NCBI RefSeq assembly: GCF_001650905.1
Contig: NZ_LXYG01000019.1
Coordinates: forward strand, 124,001 to 188,000
Direction: 5' to 3'
From: Balneola sp. EhC07
GTDB lineage: Bacteria; Bacteroidota; Rhodothermia; Balneolales; Balneolaceae
Length of the DNA: 64,000 nucleotides
Below the pieces are notes generated by a model. That model had not been told where the DNA came from and searched no databases. It was given only the letters and a program-made list of their open reading frames with translations. Position numbers and translations under genes: made by a program. Of this stretch, positions 9,429 through 18,031 are shown piece by piece (positions within the stretch are counted from its first letter, which is position 1; each line of letters opens with the position of its first letter).

Positions 9429-11504
9429 ATGAATATTATTATGAAACGTACACTTTTATTTACTTTACTTATGATGTTCGCTGTAACCGCAGCGGCTCAA
9501 AAGCGATATGATGAGATCAAATATCCTAAGCTTAATGAATTCAAAAAAGCTGATGTTGAAGAGTTCCAGCTAGACAATGGAATCAAATTCTACTTAGTTG
9601 AAGACAAAGAACTTCCTTTGATCAGAGTCACAGCAACTATAAGAACAGGAAGTTTGCAGGATCCTTCCGGAAAAGAAGGTCTTGCCAGTATCACAGGAGA
9701 ATTGATTCGTGAAGGCGGATCGGAAAATTACCCCGCAGATAAACTAAATGTCTTGTTAGAAGACAAAGCCGCTTTCATGAGCACTTTTATAGGTCAAGGA
9801 TCGGGAAGTGCTTCTATGAACATTCTGAAAGAAGACTTTGATGAATTGTTACCGGTTTTTGTTGATCTGGTTAGTAATCCACTTTTTCCGGAAGACAAAA
9901 TAGAGCTTTCTAAAACTCAACGTAAAAGCGGAATATCACGAAGAAATGATGATCAGGGAAGTATCGCTAACAGAGAGTACAGCAAATTGATCTATGGCGA
10001 AAACTCACCGCTAACGCGACAAATAGAATATGCTACTCTTGATGCGATTTCAAGGGAAGATATCGTAGCTTTCCATAAAGAAGCCTTTGTTGGCAATAAC
10101 ATGACCTTTGGTGTTATTGGTGATTTTGACACCAAAGAGATGAAAAGGAAACTTGAAAAAGCTTTCGGAAGTTTACCTGCAGGAACTGAAAACAATCTTA
10201 TCTACCCTGAAGTAAATTACAGCTATCCATCAACCGTTAATTTCATTAACAAATCTGATGTTAACCAGAGCTATGTACTGGTAGGACATATTGGTGGATT
10301 GAGAGAGAATCCGGACTATGCAAAACTTCAGATGATGAATCAGATTCTTGGTGGTGGGTTTGCAGGACGTTTATTCCAAACCGTTAGAACCGATCTTGGT
10401 CTTGCTTACGCTGTTGGTGGTGGATATGGAAGTAATATCAATTATCCCGGAACTTTTTCTCTGTTTGTAATGACAAAAAGTTCAACTACTGCTCAGGCAA
10501 TTGATGCGCTGATTGCTGAAGTAGAAAAAATGCAAACAAATCCCGTTACCAAAAAAGAACTGGATGATGCCAGAGATCGCTTCCTGAATTCTTTAGTATT
10601 CAGATATGACAGCAAACAAAAAATTCTGAATGAAAGAATCAGTAATGAATACAACGGTCTTTCAAAAGATGCTTTTGATAAATATGTGGAAGAGCTTAAA
10701 AAAGTAACCGTCTCTGATATTCAGGATGTAGCAAAAGACTATTTAAATCCTGATAAAGTTCAGATCCTTGTTGTTGGTAATGCAGAAGAAGTTGGTGATC
10801 AGTTACAGAAATACGGAAACGTGAATGAAATTGATATAACTATCCCCACACCAAAATCAGATAAAGCGGAAGCCTCCGGTGATGCTGCAAAAGGGAAAGA
10901 ATGGCTCGGAAAAATGGCTGACGCTGTTATAGCTCCGGGAACTGATTTAGAAACCATCACAACCGTAAGCACTATAAATCAGGCAACACCGGGTGGTACC
11001 ATGTCTATCAAGAACACTGCAACCATATCATACTCTGATTATAGTATTGACGCTACTCTCGAAACTCCACAGGGAACTATGCAAATGATGGTGGAAAATG
11101 GAGCCGGTAAAATGATAATGATGGGACAGGAACAAGCTCTGCCATCCGCTATGACAAAGCCTATGGTAGACGAAGTTAAAAACAGTTACATAAATATAGC
11201 ATTAAAGGCAGATAACCTGTCAGCTGAGTATTTGGGAATGGAAGAGATGGATGGTGAAAACTATGTATCTCTTAAAGTTGAATCTGCAAGTAGCATTACT
11301 TACTTACTTGATCCTGCAACTGCACTTCCGGCATATTCAAAAGTAACAGCTTTCAATCCTCAAATGGGTCAGGAAGTAGAGACTATAACATCTTATTCTG
11401 ATTGGAAAGTCACCAATGGAGTAGCTTACTCTTTTGCACAAGAAACGAAGTCTAATGGTCAGGTTACTTCAAGCTCAAAAGTTGAGTCTTTAGAAACTAA
11501 TTGA
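9429..11504 (+). CDS. Secreted M16-family protein, zinc site degenerate, with C-terminal extension
   Basis: 691 residues, with a signal peptide ending near TAAAQ (residue 24). The M16 fold is clear: FQLDNGIKFYLVEDKELPL, TGSLQDPSGKEGLASITGELIREGG, and the C-domain RLFQTVRTDLGLAYAVGGGY with the substrate-binding Arg/Tyr. However the HxxEH positions read S-I-T-G-E, so zinc cannot be bound normally. Such members pair with an active partner, here the preceding gene. Residues about 470-691 form an extra domain outside the M16 core that I do not recognise. Possible starts are residue 1 or M5. A strong terminator follows. Confidence 0.88.
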   Translation: MNIIMKRTLLFTLLMMFAVTAAAQKRYDEIKYPKLNEFKKADVEEFQLDNGIKFYLVEDKELPLIRVTATIRTGSLQDPSGKEGLASITGELIREGGSENYPADKLNVLLEDKAAFMSTFIGQGSGSASMNILKEDFDELLPVFVDLVSNPLFPEDKIELSKTQRKSGISRRNDDQGSIANREYSKLIYGENSPLTRQIEYATLDAISREDIVAFHKEAFVGNNMTFGVIGDFDTKEMKRKLEKAFGSLPAGTENNLIYPEVNYSYPSTVNFINKSDVNQSYVLVGHIGGLRENPDYAKLQMMNQILGGGFAGRLFQTVRTDLGLAYAVGGGYGSNINYPGTFSLFVMTKSSTTAQAIDALIAEVEKMQTNPVTKKELDDARDRFLNSLVFRYDSKQKILNERISNEYNGLSKDAFDKYVEELKKVTVSDIQDVAKDYLNPDKVQILVVGNAEEVGDQLQKYGNVNEIDITIPTPKSDKAEASGDAAKGKEWLGKMADAVIAPGTDLETITTVSTINQATPGGTMSIKNTATISYSDYSIDATLETPQGTMQMMVENGAGKMIMMGQEQALPSAMTKPMVDEVKNSYINIALKADNLSAEYLGMEEMDGENYVSLKVESASSITYLLDPATALPAYSKVTAFNPQMGQEVETITSYSDWKVTNGVAYSFAQETKSNGQVTSSSKVESLETN

Positions 11505-11521
11505 TCTATTAACATTCTAAG

Positions 11522-11554
11522 CCCGGTTCTGTAAAAAAGGATCGGGGTTTTTTT
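11522..11554 (+). terminator. Rho-independent terminator after the M16 pair
   Basis: The stem CCCGGTTC (11522-11529) pairs with GGATCGGG (11539-11546), with two G-U pairs, around an A-rich loop and is followed by a run of T (11548-11554). It lies 18 bases after the M16 stop. Confidence 0.8.
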
Positions 11555-11603
11555 GTGCTTTATAGTTCAAACTATATATTGTCCTGCAAATAATTATCTA
11601 ACT

Positions 11604-12134
11604 ATGAAAAACTGGGATAACGAATATCCAAAGTCATCGGAATACGCTCACTTTTATTCTTCCTATGTCAATAATGTACCTAAGGAGAACGTGATCTCAC
11701 TATTGAACTCCCAAATGCATGAGTTTTATACTATTGCAAATGCCATTCGGGGAGACAAAGCATTAACCCCTTATGCCGATGGAAAATGGACGTTAAAACA
11801 AATGATCGGTCATATGATAGAAACAGAACGTGTATTCGCCTACCGTGCGTTGTCTATCAGCAGAGGTGATAAAACTCCGCTTCCGGGAATGGACCAAGAC
11901 GATTGGATGAAAGACTCTAACTATAACTCCAGATCTGTTGCAAACCTTTGTAACGAATATTTAGCTGTTCGGACGTCAACTATCCATCTATTTCAAAATA
12001 TGACTAAAGAAATGATCGGTAGAACAGGTTTAGCCAGTGAAGTTGAATTTAGCGTGAGAGCTTTGGCATTTATCATTGCAGGGCATGAATTACACCATCT
12101 TGAAATTATCCGCGAAAACTATCTGAAGGAATAA
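11604..12134 (+). CDS. DinB-superfamily protein
   Basis: 176 residues from the ATG at 11604; an upstream ATG at 11553 lies within the terminator T-run region and is unlikely. The pattern WTLKQMIGHMIETERVFAYR near 58-77 and AGHELHHLEIIRENYL near the C-terminus gives the three-histidine metal site of the DinB/YfiT four-helix bundle. Related proteins include bacillithiol or mycothiol S-transferases and damage-induced proteins of unknown activity; which applies here cannot be told. No signal peptide, so cytoplasmic. Confidence 0.85.
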   Translation: MKNWDNEYPKSSEYAHFYSSYVNNVPKENVISLLNSQMHEFYTIANAIRGDKALTPYADGKWTLKQMIGHMIETERVFAYRALSISRGDKTPLPGMDQDDWMKDSNYNSRSVANLCNEYLAVRTSTIHLFQNMTKEMIGRTGLASEVEFSVRALAFIIAGHELHHLEIIRENYLKE

Positions 12135-12136
12135 GA

Positions 12137-13141
12137 TCATACTGAAACAGCTTCTCTCATTCCAAATTCAGCAATTTTATGTACTAACTTCTTTTCATCA
12201 CATATCTCATTAAGCTGAATTACCTTCCCGTTTCTGATCCAATCTCTCAGTTGATCTGTGAAATCCGGCTTGATACTATAAATGGCTCGGGCTCCTAATT
12301 CTTCCAATGCAGCAGCATTACAAATTTGTTCATATTGATTCCTGATAGGTATCACTAATAGTTTTTTCCCGAGATACATAGCTTCTGAGGGACCTTCAAA
12401 ACCAGCCGAACAAAGAAGTCCCAATGAGCTTTCAAAACTTTTTAAAAAACTATCATTCCCTACCGGATTAACCTTTGTGTTGTACTTTTCATACGCCACA
12501 TCACAAGTTGAAGAAAAGATCTCCCATCTGATTTCCGGAATTTGCTTGAATATTGTGACCAATGTTTCGTGATCAAAAGCAGGGAGATAAACGGTAATAT
12601 GGCCCCCAACTGTTGGATTTAATTCTTTAATAAGCGGCCTGAGAATCGGTGGCTCTATAAAATCATCATATCTTTTGTAATGAGTTCCAATGGCTCCATC
12701 ACACGGAGCAAAGTGTTTGATGATGCCTTCTGCAACTTTTGACTTTTTTGGGGGACGCGGAGTTTTTTCAGAGAGAAACGCTGCCTGATGACTTAAACCA
12801 AGACATTGTACATCTGCCTTTTGGGCTGCCCATGCGGTGACCGGTTCAAAATCTGAGATCACGAAATCGTATTCCTGAACCGGGATTTCCTGTAAGTCTT
12901 TAACAAAACGAACAGGCTTGATTGCCCGGGCTGTTTCCAAAATATCGATAGCTCCTTTACTATCATAAGAAAGGCTGATTCCTCTTTTTTTAAAAGCAAT
13001 TTTTCCATCCAACTCCAGATTAAAATTGTAGCCACTTATCAATACGTCTACATCGGCTATTTCTCTCAATAATGGAATAATTACTTTCGCTCTGCTTATA
13101 TGACCATGTCCCGTTCCTTGTACTCCGTAAAGAATTCTCAT
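12137..13141 (-). CDS. GT-B-fold glycosyltransferase family protein
   Basis: 334 residues, beginning MRILYGVQGTGHGHISRA, the glycine-rich N-terminal loop of the MJ1255/VC2487-type glycosyltransferases related to MurG and MGDG synthases. The C-terminal half has CSAGFEGPSEAMYLGKKLLVIPI, the nucleotide-sugar binding region of GT-B enzymes. Cytoplasmic, possibly membrane associated. Its start overlaps the stop of the metallophosphoesterase by 4 bases (13138-13141), indicating translational coupling, so both probably work on the same envelope lipid or glycan. The substrate is not identifiable. Confidence 0.82.
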   Translation of the reverse strand: MRILYGVQGTGHGHISRAKVIIPLLREIADVDVLISGYNFNLELDGKIAFKKRGISLSYDSKGAIDILETARAIKPVRFVKDLQEIPVQEYDFVISDFEPVTAWAAQKADVQCLGLSHQAAFLSEKTPRPPKKSKVAEGIIKHFAPCDGAIGTHYKRYDDFIEPPILRPLIKELNPTVGGHITVYLPAFDHETLVTIFKQIPEIRWEIFSSTCDVAYEKYNTKVNPVGNDSFLKSFESSLGLLCSAGFEGPSEAMYLGKKLLVIPIRNQYEQICNAAALEELGARAIYSIKPDFTDQLRDWIRNGKVIQLNEICDEKKLVHKIAEFGMREAVSV

Positions 13142-13953
13142 CCGTGCATACTTATGTTTTCATTTACATTGCTCTGGAACATTTGATTTACTCTTGGAGG
13201 ATCTTTCATCAAGATATCTTCTTCATATCTGTAGAGACTCCATTCATTTCCGTCATACTCAAGTGCAGTAAGATTTTCGATCCAGTCACCGGAATTCAGG
13301 TAGATTACCGTTCCTTTTTCATTCTCGAATCCTCTGATCTTAGGCTGATGAATATGCCCGCAAACCACGTAATCATAGCCTTCATCAATAGCCAGTTCCA
13401 TAGCCGTTACTTCAAAATCATCTATAAAGCTGACTGCTGTTTTAACGCTGTCTTTGATCTTTTTTGATAGTGATAATTTCCCATATCCCATTTTTTCTGA
13501 AACGTTGTTGATCCACCGATTCAGAAGTATCAGCAATTCGTAACCGTGACCTCCAAGCTTAGCGATCCATTTAGAATGCTTCATGGTCACATCAAAAATA
13601 TCACCGTGAAAAAACCAAACTTTCTCTCCATTCAGTTCTAACACTAGTTTATCTCTGATAAAAAGCGGGCCAAGTTGCAGACTTGATACTTTTCGAAGAG
13701 TCTCATCATGATTTCCCGTCAAATAATAGATATCCACACCATTTGTCATCATTGTTATCAATGTGCGGATAACGTGCATGTGCGCTTCCGGCCAGTAATA
13801 CTTCCGAAAATTCCACATATCAACAATATCTCCATTCAGAATTACTCGTTTTGGATCTATGGAATTAAGATATTGTGTAAGTTCTACGGCATGGCAACCA
13901 ATGGTTCCCAGATGTACATCTGAAATAACAACCGTATCTAATTTTCTCTTCAT
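13138..13953 (-). CDS. Metallophosphoesterase, UDP-2,3-diacylglucosamine diphosphatase-like
   Basis: 271 residues with the full calcineurin-type dimetal signature: SDVHLG (D12, H14), NGDIVDMW (D42), TGNHDE, FHGDIFD and CGHIHQP. Length and motif spacing match COG2908 LpxH-like proteins, which cleave UDP-diacylglucosamine in lipid A synthesis, but in this phylum the family also includes members of unverified function. Overlap with the downstream glycosyltransferase gene suggests a two-gene operon for an envelope glycolipid step. No signal peptide; the RWINNVSEKMGYGK stretch may be an amphipathic membrane-contact helix. Confidence 0.8.
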   Translation of the reverse strand: MKRKLDTVVISDVHLGTIGCHAVELTQYLNSIDPKRVILNGDIVDMWNFRKYYWPEAHMHVIRTLITMMTNGVDIYYLTGNHDETLRKVSSLQLGPLFIRDKLVLELNGEKVWFFHGDIFDVTMKHSKWIAKLGGHGYELLILLNRWINNVSEKMGYGKLSLSKKIKDSVKTAVSFIDDFEVTAMELAIDEGYDYVVCGHIHQPKIRGFENEKGTVIYLNSGDWIENLTALEYDGNEWSLYRYEEDILMKDPPRVNQMFQSNVNENISMHG

Positions 13954-14099
13954 AAATGCAGATGATTTTTGTCTAAAGAAACCAGATTGGTGTTATCTCT
14001 GTATTGATTACTTGTAATCATTCGGTAATCAGCTTGTTATGAAATTATTACTGATGGGTTTACTCTACTTTTTTTAAGAGTGAAGAAGTCAACTCGTGG

Positions 14100-14121
14100 C
14101 CTGTCTGCCCACAAAGGCAGG
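14100..14121. repeat. 22-nt palindromic repeat unit (CTGTCTGCC...GGCAG)
   Basis: A stem-loop with CTGCC/GGCAG arms and a CACAAA loop. It matches 58580-58601 at 19 of 22 positions, where the same unit sits inside another repeat. An AATGAC end follows about 10 bases later, as in the GTCAT-type hairpins elsewhere in the window. Confidence 0.7.
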
Positions 14122-14440
14122 CTTCACAGGAATGACCGTAATTGAGTTTTTTTATCAAGATCGGGTGCTAACAACATAGCCCGAAATTAACCGCCGGGCG
14201 TGAACGCCTTCTAGCATAAATTTCTTTGCATGATTTTAACCAGCAGATCCTTCAGGCTCTGCGAATTACGATTTACCTGCCTTCATTCGCTGCGGGATAA
14301 ATCCCTCGCTGGTCTACCTGAGTAAATCTGATTCATATTGAAAGTTCCCAATCAAGTTCACCAGAGAGGACTTTAGTCCGAACGGTTATAAGGATTCTTA
14401 ACCCGAACTTTGCAGATTCTGAAATTACATTAAAGAGTAT

Positions 14441-14512
14441 AGTCATCTCGCGGCGTATGCCCGAGATCTGGATCTTTTTTAGGATCACATTCTTTGATAA
14501 AGATCCGGATTC
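14441..14512. repeat. 72-bp exact direct repeat, copy 1
   Basis: Identical over 72 bp to 14709-14780. The unit starts AGTCATCTCG and, with about 20 further similar bases ending AATGACC, forms a large imperfect hairpin: GTCAT...GGATCTTT faces AAAGATCC...ATGAC. This is the layout of dispersed GTCATTCC-type palindromic repeats found in many bacterial genomes. Confidence 0.9.
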
Positions 14513-14541
14513 CTTCTTCCGCAGGAATGACCTTAAAAAAG

Positions 14542-14695
14542 AAAAGACCTCCTCTGTCTCCTCCTGCAACAGGAGGAGGACTCGTTGATAATATTTAGCA
14601 ATCAATTCGGGAATTCCCCTCCTTATCCAAGGAGGGGCGAACTACTCAGAAACCAAAGAATTTGTTTATGAATTGGGGAGGTCCGTTACTTCCTC
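14542..14695. repeat. Dispersed CCTCC/GGAGG repeat, copy A
   Basis: Holds the hairpin CCTCCTCCTG...CAGGAGGAGG and a second, CCCCTCC...GGAGGGG. From GAATTCCCCTCC through GGGGCGAACTACTCAGAA it is identical to the copy at 58561-58735, and the flanks are similar. Copy A lacks the 22-nt insert present in the other copy. Confidence 0.85.
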
Positions 14696-14708
14696 AAGAA
14701 CAAGTTAA

Positions 14709-14780
14709 AGTCATCTCGCGGCGTATGCCCGAGATCTGGATCTTTTTTAGGATCACATTCTTTGATAAAGATCCGGATTC
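14709..14780. repeat. 72-bp exact direct repeat, copy 2
   Basis: Same 72 bases as 14441-14512, 268 bp downstream in the same orientation. After base 14780 the copies diverge but keep a shared ATGACC end (14794-14800 region), which marks the outer boundary of the hairpin unit. Confidence 0.9.
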
Positions 14781-15074
14781 TTGCCTACGCATGAATGACC
14801 ATAAAGCGGGGTGATGGAGGTTGTGTCAGCGTTGATCGGTGTGTCGGATATAACATCCTCACAAAGATCCTGATCTGCCAACTGGCGGACAGGATGATCC
14901 TATTTCTTTATTTATGCTCGATACTGAGTTCTCAGAGTCTTTTAAAAATACAGGAACAAAAGTGTAGATACTTTTCTTCAGACTAAAGCCCTCTAAAAGA
15001 AAATCTCCAACTCTTTTGAATCTTGAAGCTTTATTTTGCTTATTGAGACTAAATTCTAAACTCATACCATTAAT

Positions 15075-15530
15075 ATGTCAGATCCAGAAGAAAAGAAGAT
15101 CGTTCATGTTCATTTACCTGCTGATGAACCTTTTAAAACAACACTAACTGCCGGAAAGCATGAGATCATTTCTGATGAGCCGCCAAGTGTCGAAGGCGGA
15201 CAAGATCAGGGTCCCGATCCTTATGACCTTTTGCTTATGAGTTTGGGTACTTGTACTGCAATGACCATGAAGATGTATGCCCGCGGGAAAAAATGGCCGG
15301 TTGAGGATATTTATATCGAAATGCGACATAACAAACGTCATGCAGATGATTGCGCCGATTGCGAAAATTCTTCTTCAAAAATAGATACTATTGAAAAAGA
15401 ACTCATCATTAAAGGTGATTTATCCCAAGAACAGCTGGATAAATTGTTAGAAATCTCAAAAAAGTGTCCGGTTCACAGAACACTGATGAGTGAGATGAGT
15501 ATTAATACAACGGTTGCCGATAAAAATTAA
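15075..15530 (+). CDS. OsmC-family peroxidase-like protein
   Basis: 151 residues. The catalytic cysteine pair is present: C60 in LMSLGTCTAMTMKMYAR and C131 in SKKCPVHRTL, as in OsmC/Ohr thiol peroxidases that reduce organic hydroperoxides. An internal insert near residues 85-101 with three more Cys/His-rich positions (RHADDCADCENS) is typical of the YhfA/OsmC-like subgroup rather than of Ohr. Cytoplasmic; monocistronic; preceded by the repeat-rich gap. The subgroup's real substrate is not settled. Confidence 0.88.
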   Translation: MSDPEEKKIVHVHLPADEPFKTTLTAGKHEIISDEPPSVEGGQDQGPDPYDLLLMSLGTCTAMTMKMYARGKKWPVEDIYIEMRHNKRHADDCADCENSSSKIDTIEKELIIKGDLSQEQLDKLLEISKKCPVHRTLMSEMSINTTVADKN

Positions 15531-15535
15531 CGGAA

Positions 15536-16081
15536 CTACCATGGAGCCGGAGGAGTTTCGCTTTCAGTGGTCAGATCAAATTGTATACTAAAATAACGAT
15601 CAGTTCCCAGTCTTCTCAGGTTATAAGTAAAGGTCTTTCCGTCTTCGATCTCTATCCACCACACATTGCTTGCAGCAGCGGGAATTAATTCAGCAGTGAA
15701 ATTATCAGCCGGAAAGGTTTGAACATTTGCTAAACCGTGATTGGATGCCGTTCCGCCATATTGAGTGATCTCATCTTCGCTTCCGTCTTCATGACGGTGA
15801 TCATGCTTCAACTTAATTCTGTCATTTTCCAAAGTTAACACCCATGTTCTGGAACGATCTTCGCCAGCAAAAAATGGAATCCGTATTTCATTTTCTTCGC
15901 AAGAACGAACATGCATCACTAATCTTAGTTTTCTGAATGCATCATCTTCCGGAGCCTCCAATACCTTACCTTCATAAGCTCTTCCACAGATCTTCTCTAT
16001 AGAACTCCAAAAATCCTGAGACGGCTGTGCTGATAAAGTGGAACAAAAAATCACTGCAATTAAAAGGAATGCGTATCTCAT
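15536..16081 (-). CDS. Secreted protein of unknown function
   Basis: 181 residues; the signal peptide MRYAFLLIAVIFCSTLSAQ has a probable cut after residue 18, so it is exported. The mature part is rich in beta-strand-like alternation (RTWVLTLENDRIKLKHDHRHEDG, NVWWIEIEDGKTFTYNLRR) and has a His/Asp cluster near 92-99. I do not recognise a named domain; similar short secreted proteins are seen as hypotheticals in Bacteroidota-related genomes. Its stop lies 5 bases from the stop of convergent OsmC. Confidence 0.75.
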   Translation of the reverse strand: MRYAFLLIAVIFCSTLSAQPSQDFWSSIEKICGRAYEGKVLEAPEDDAFRKLRLVMHVRSCEENEIRIPFFAGEDRSRTWVLTLENDRIKLKHDHRHEDGSEDEITQYGGTASNHGLANVQTFPADNFTAELIPAAASNVWWIEIEDGKTFTYNLRRLGTDRYFSIQFDLTTESETPPAPW

Positions 16082-16158
16082 ATTTTTGTTTAGTTTGTAT
16101 TGAGATTGGTTCGAATTTCAATCATAATATAGCAACAAAAAACTAACCGGAGTCATCA

Positions 16159-16776
16159 ATGTCTGAGCTGATAAAATTATATGAAGATCATGTGGATAGA
16201 AAAAAACTCAAACATATTGTTGAGATCCTGAGAAACGGCGGATTGGTTATTTATCCAACTGATACCGTTTACGGATTGGGCTGTGACATAACCAATAAGT
16301 CAGCGTTGGAAAAGCTTGCCCGTATTAAAGGAGTTCGATTAGACAAAGCCAACTTCTCTTTTATTTGCGAAGACCTGAGTAATTTGTCAGATCATGTCGC
16401 ACAAATTGAAACGCAGACTTTTAAGATATTGAAGCGAAATCTTCCCGGACCATATACCTTTATACTTCCCGGAAGTAACAGTTTACCCGGCGTATTCAGA
16501 AAAAAGAAAACGGTTGGGATTCGGGTTCCCGATAATGCTATCGCTCTGGCGATGGTTAAAGAATTAGGAAATCCGATCGTATCAACTTCCATAAAAGATG
16601 ATGACGAACTGTTGGAATACACAACAGACCCAAGTTTGATGTTCGATGAATGGAAGCATCAGGTTGATGTGGTTATTGATGGAGGATTTGGTGGAAATGA
16701 AGCTTCTACCATTATCGATCTTACGGGAAGAGAACCGATATTGATCCGGGAAGGAAAAGGTGGTGTATTAGTTTAG
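16159..16776 (+). CDS. Sua5/YciO/YrdC-family protein, YciO type
   Basis: 205 residues. LRNGGLVIYPTDTVYGLGCDI near 25-45 is the family's ATP/threonine-binding opening, and IGIRVPDN-like VGIRVPDN and IREGKGGV are also typical. True TsaC/Sua5 enzymes (threonylcarbamoyl-AMP for tRNA t6A) carry a KxR...SxN set; here the second part reads STSIK, as in the YciO branch, whose role is less certain. Annotation as L-threonylcarbamoyladenylate synthase is therefore only at family level. Cytoplasmic; divergent from the secreted protein at 15536-16081. Confidence 0.85.
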   Translation: MSELIKLYEDHVDRKKLKHIVEILRNGGLVIYPTDTVYGLGCDITNKSALEKLARIKGVRLDKANFSFICEDLSNLSDHVAQIETQTFKILKRNLPGPYTFILPGSNSLPGVFRKKKTVGIRVPDNAIALAMVKELGNPIVSTSIKDDDELLEYTTDPSLMFDEWKHQVDVVIDGGFGGNEASTIIDLTGREPILIREGKGGVLV

Positions 16777-16870
16777 GCTTTAAACCACAAAGTTCACAGA
16801 GGTTTTGAGGTGCTTGCTTACCGAACGGTTAATTATCTTACAGGAGAATTAAACTCGGTGGTGGGGGCTT

Positions 16871-16891
16871 TTTTATGCGTTCTGCATAAAA
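16871..16891. terminator. Hairpin between convergent genes
   Basis: TTTTATGC (16871-16878) pairs with GCATAAAA (16884-16891) around GTTCT. It lies between the convergent stops at 16776 and 16896 and would act on either strand through its own A/T flanks. Confidence 0.5.
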
Positions 16892-16895
16892 TTCT

Positions 16896-17855
16896 TTAAT
16901 AATTCTGTATCCAATCAAATCCTAAAAGATTTTCAATCTCAAAACTTTCAGAAAGTTTTTCTTCTTTAAAATCATAGAACCTTATCTTTTGGACTGGAAA
17001 ATCTATCATCAAAAGCATCAGAGTTTGACCGTCTTTTGACCATTTAATAGGTCGTAAGTCTGATATATTTATTTCAATGTCCAAAACTTTTTTTTCAAGA
17101 GTATCTCCAGATAGAGGTTCAACTGAGTACCACTCATAGGGTTCAACTTTTGATCGAATGAGATACGTCTTAGTATTAGGATCCCAGATTCCAGTACCTA
17201 TTTTTCCACTAGTCGTGATCCTTATCAAATTAGTTCCATCCTCATTGACTTGGTAAAGGTCATTATCCAACTCTCTATTCTCAGAATTATAATATGGGCG
17301 ATTAGACAAAAAAAAGAGATCTTCATTAGCCCAAGACGCGCCAATGTCACTTGCTGGGTTTTCAGTTATTTGTGCAACAGAACTATTTTTAAATTTATAC
17401 ACATATACTTCATGGTTTCTACCACCAAGTTCACAATTTGAACACCAGCTATATGTAATTTTAGAGTCATCCGGGCTCCATTTGGGGTTTGTACCTGAAA
17501 TAACAAGGTCTGAATCTGGGAGTTCTTTTAAAGGTCTAATATTTGTTCCATCTGCGTTCATTAGATATAAAGAAGATCCTAAAGAAGTACTTCTCAAAGT
17601 AGTGGTAAAAGCAATTTGAGAACCATCGTTACTCCAAGAAGGATAGAAAGCTTCGTCATTCTTGAATTTTGTAAGTTGTTTTCTCTTGGTCCCATTAGTA
17701 AGACTAGTATAAATTTGATAATGTCCATTTTTATCCGGAGCAGAATACACAAGTTTCCCTGGTATTTCGGGTGTGGAATCTTCACTAGAGAACAAACTAC
17801 AGGATATGGAAGTTGCTATAACAAGTAACACAGACCATTTAATATCTCTCCACAT
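16896..17855 (-). CDS. TolB-like/PD40 beta-propeller lipoprotein
   Basis: 319 residues. The N-terminal hydrophobic stretch ends at SISC (residue ~19), a relaxed lipobox, so it is probably a lipid-anchored envelope protein. Repeated PD40 blades are visible: GHYQIYTSLTNGTKRKQLT, AFYPSWSNDGSQIAFTT, LYLMNADGTNIRPL, NPKWSPDDSKITYS, DLYQVNEDGTNLIRIT. This is the WD40-like propeller fold of TolB and DPP-IV N-domains. No catalytic domain is attached, so a binding or scaffold role is likely. The partner is unknown. Confidence 0.85.
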   Translation of the reverse strand: MWRDIKWSVLLVIATSISCSLFSSEDSTPEIPGKLVYSAPDKNGHYQIYTSLTNGTKRKQLTKFKNDEAFYPSWSNDGSQIAFTTTLRSTSLGSSLYLMNADGTNIRPLKELPDSDLVISGTNPKWSPDDSKITYSWCSNCELGGRNHEVYVYKFKNSSVAQITENPASDIGASWANEDLFFLSNRPYYNSENRELDNDLYQVNEDGTNLIRITTSGKIGTGIWDPNTKTYLIRSKVEPYEWYSVEPLSGDTLEKKVLDIEINISDLRPIKWSKDGQTLMLLMIDFPVQKIRFYDFKEEKLSESFEIENLLGFDWIQNY

Positions 17856-18031
17856 AAATTATTAACTCTTTTTTTTGAACTTAGAGCTAATGTAGGTAAC
17901 CGGAAGAAATATTACATGTTTAATTTTGCCAGTGTAAAAGTAATTCATCTACAAAGAATTGAACCAAAAAAATTTAGAACTCAGTACTAAATTTTTGAAA
18001 GTTGAATGTTCTTCGGTTCAATGTTGGATGT

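Larger units (their letters stand above)
13954..15074. other. Repeat-rich intergenic region without a supported gene
   Basis: About 1.1 kb between the metallophosphoesterase start and OsmC. It is a mosaic of short palindromes and dispersed repeats: a 22-nt palindrome, two identical 72-bp units, a CCTCC/GGAGG element also found near 58.6 kb, and a GATCCTG...CAGGATGATC palindrome near 14875-14898. Short open frames on both strands simply translate these repeats and have no ribosome site or family resemblance. Confidence 0.8.

Noticed and set aside
14333-14605. 90-codon open frame on the minus strand in the repeat-rich gap
   Set aside because: It translates two dispersed repeats, has no ribosome-binding site and shows no protein-like conservation pattern; the same repeats occur elsewhere in other frames.
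14795-15065. Short overlapping open frames on both strands before osmC
   Set aside because: They cover palindromic repeat sequence and have no start signal or recognisable product.
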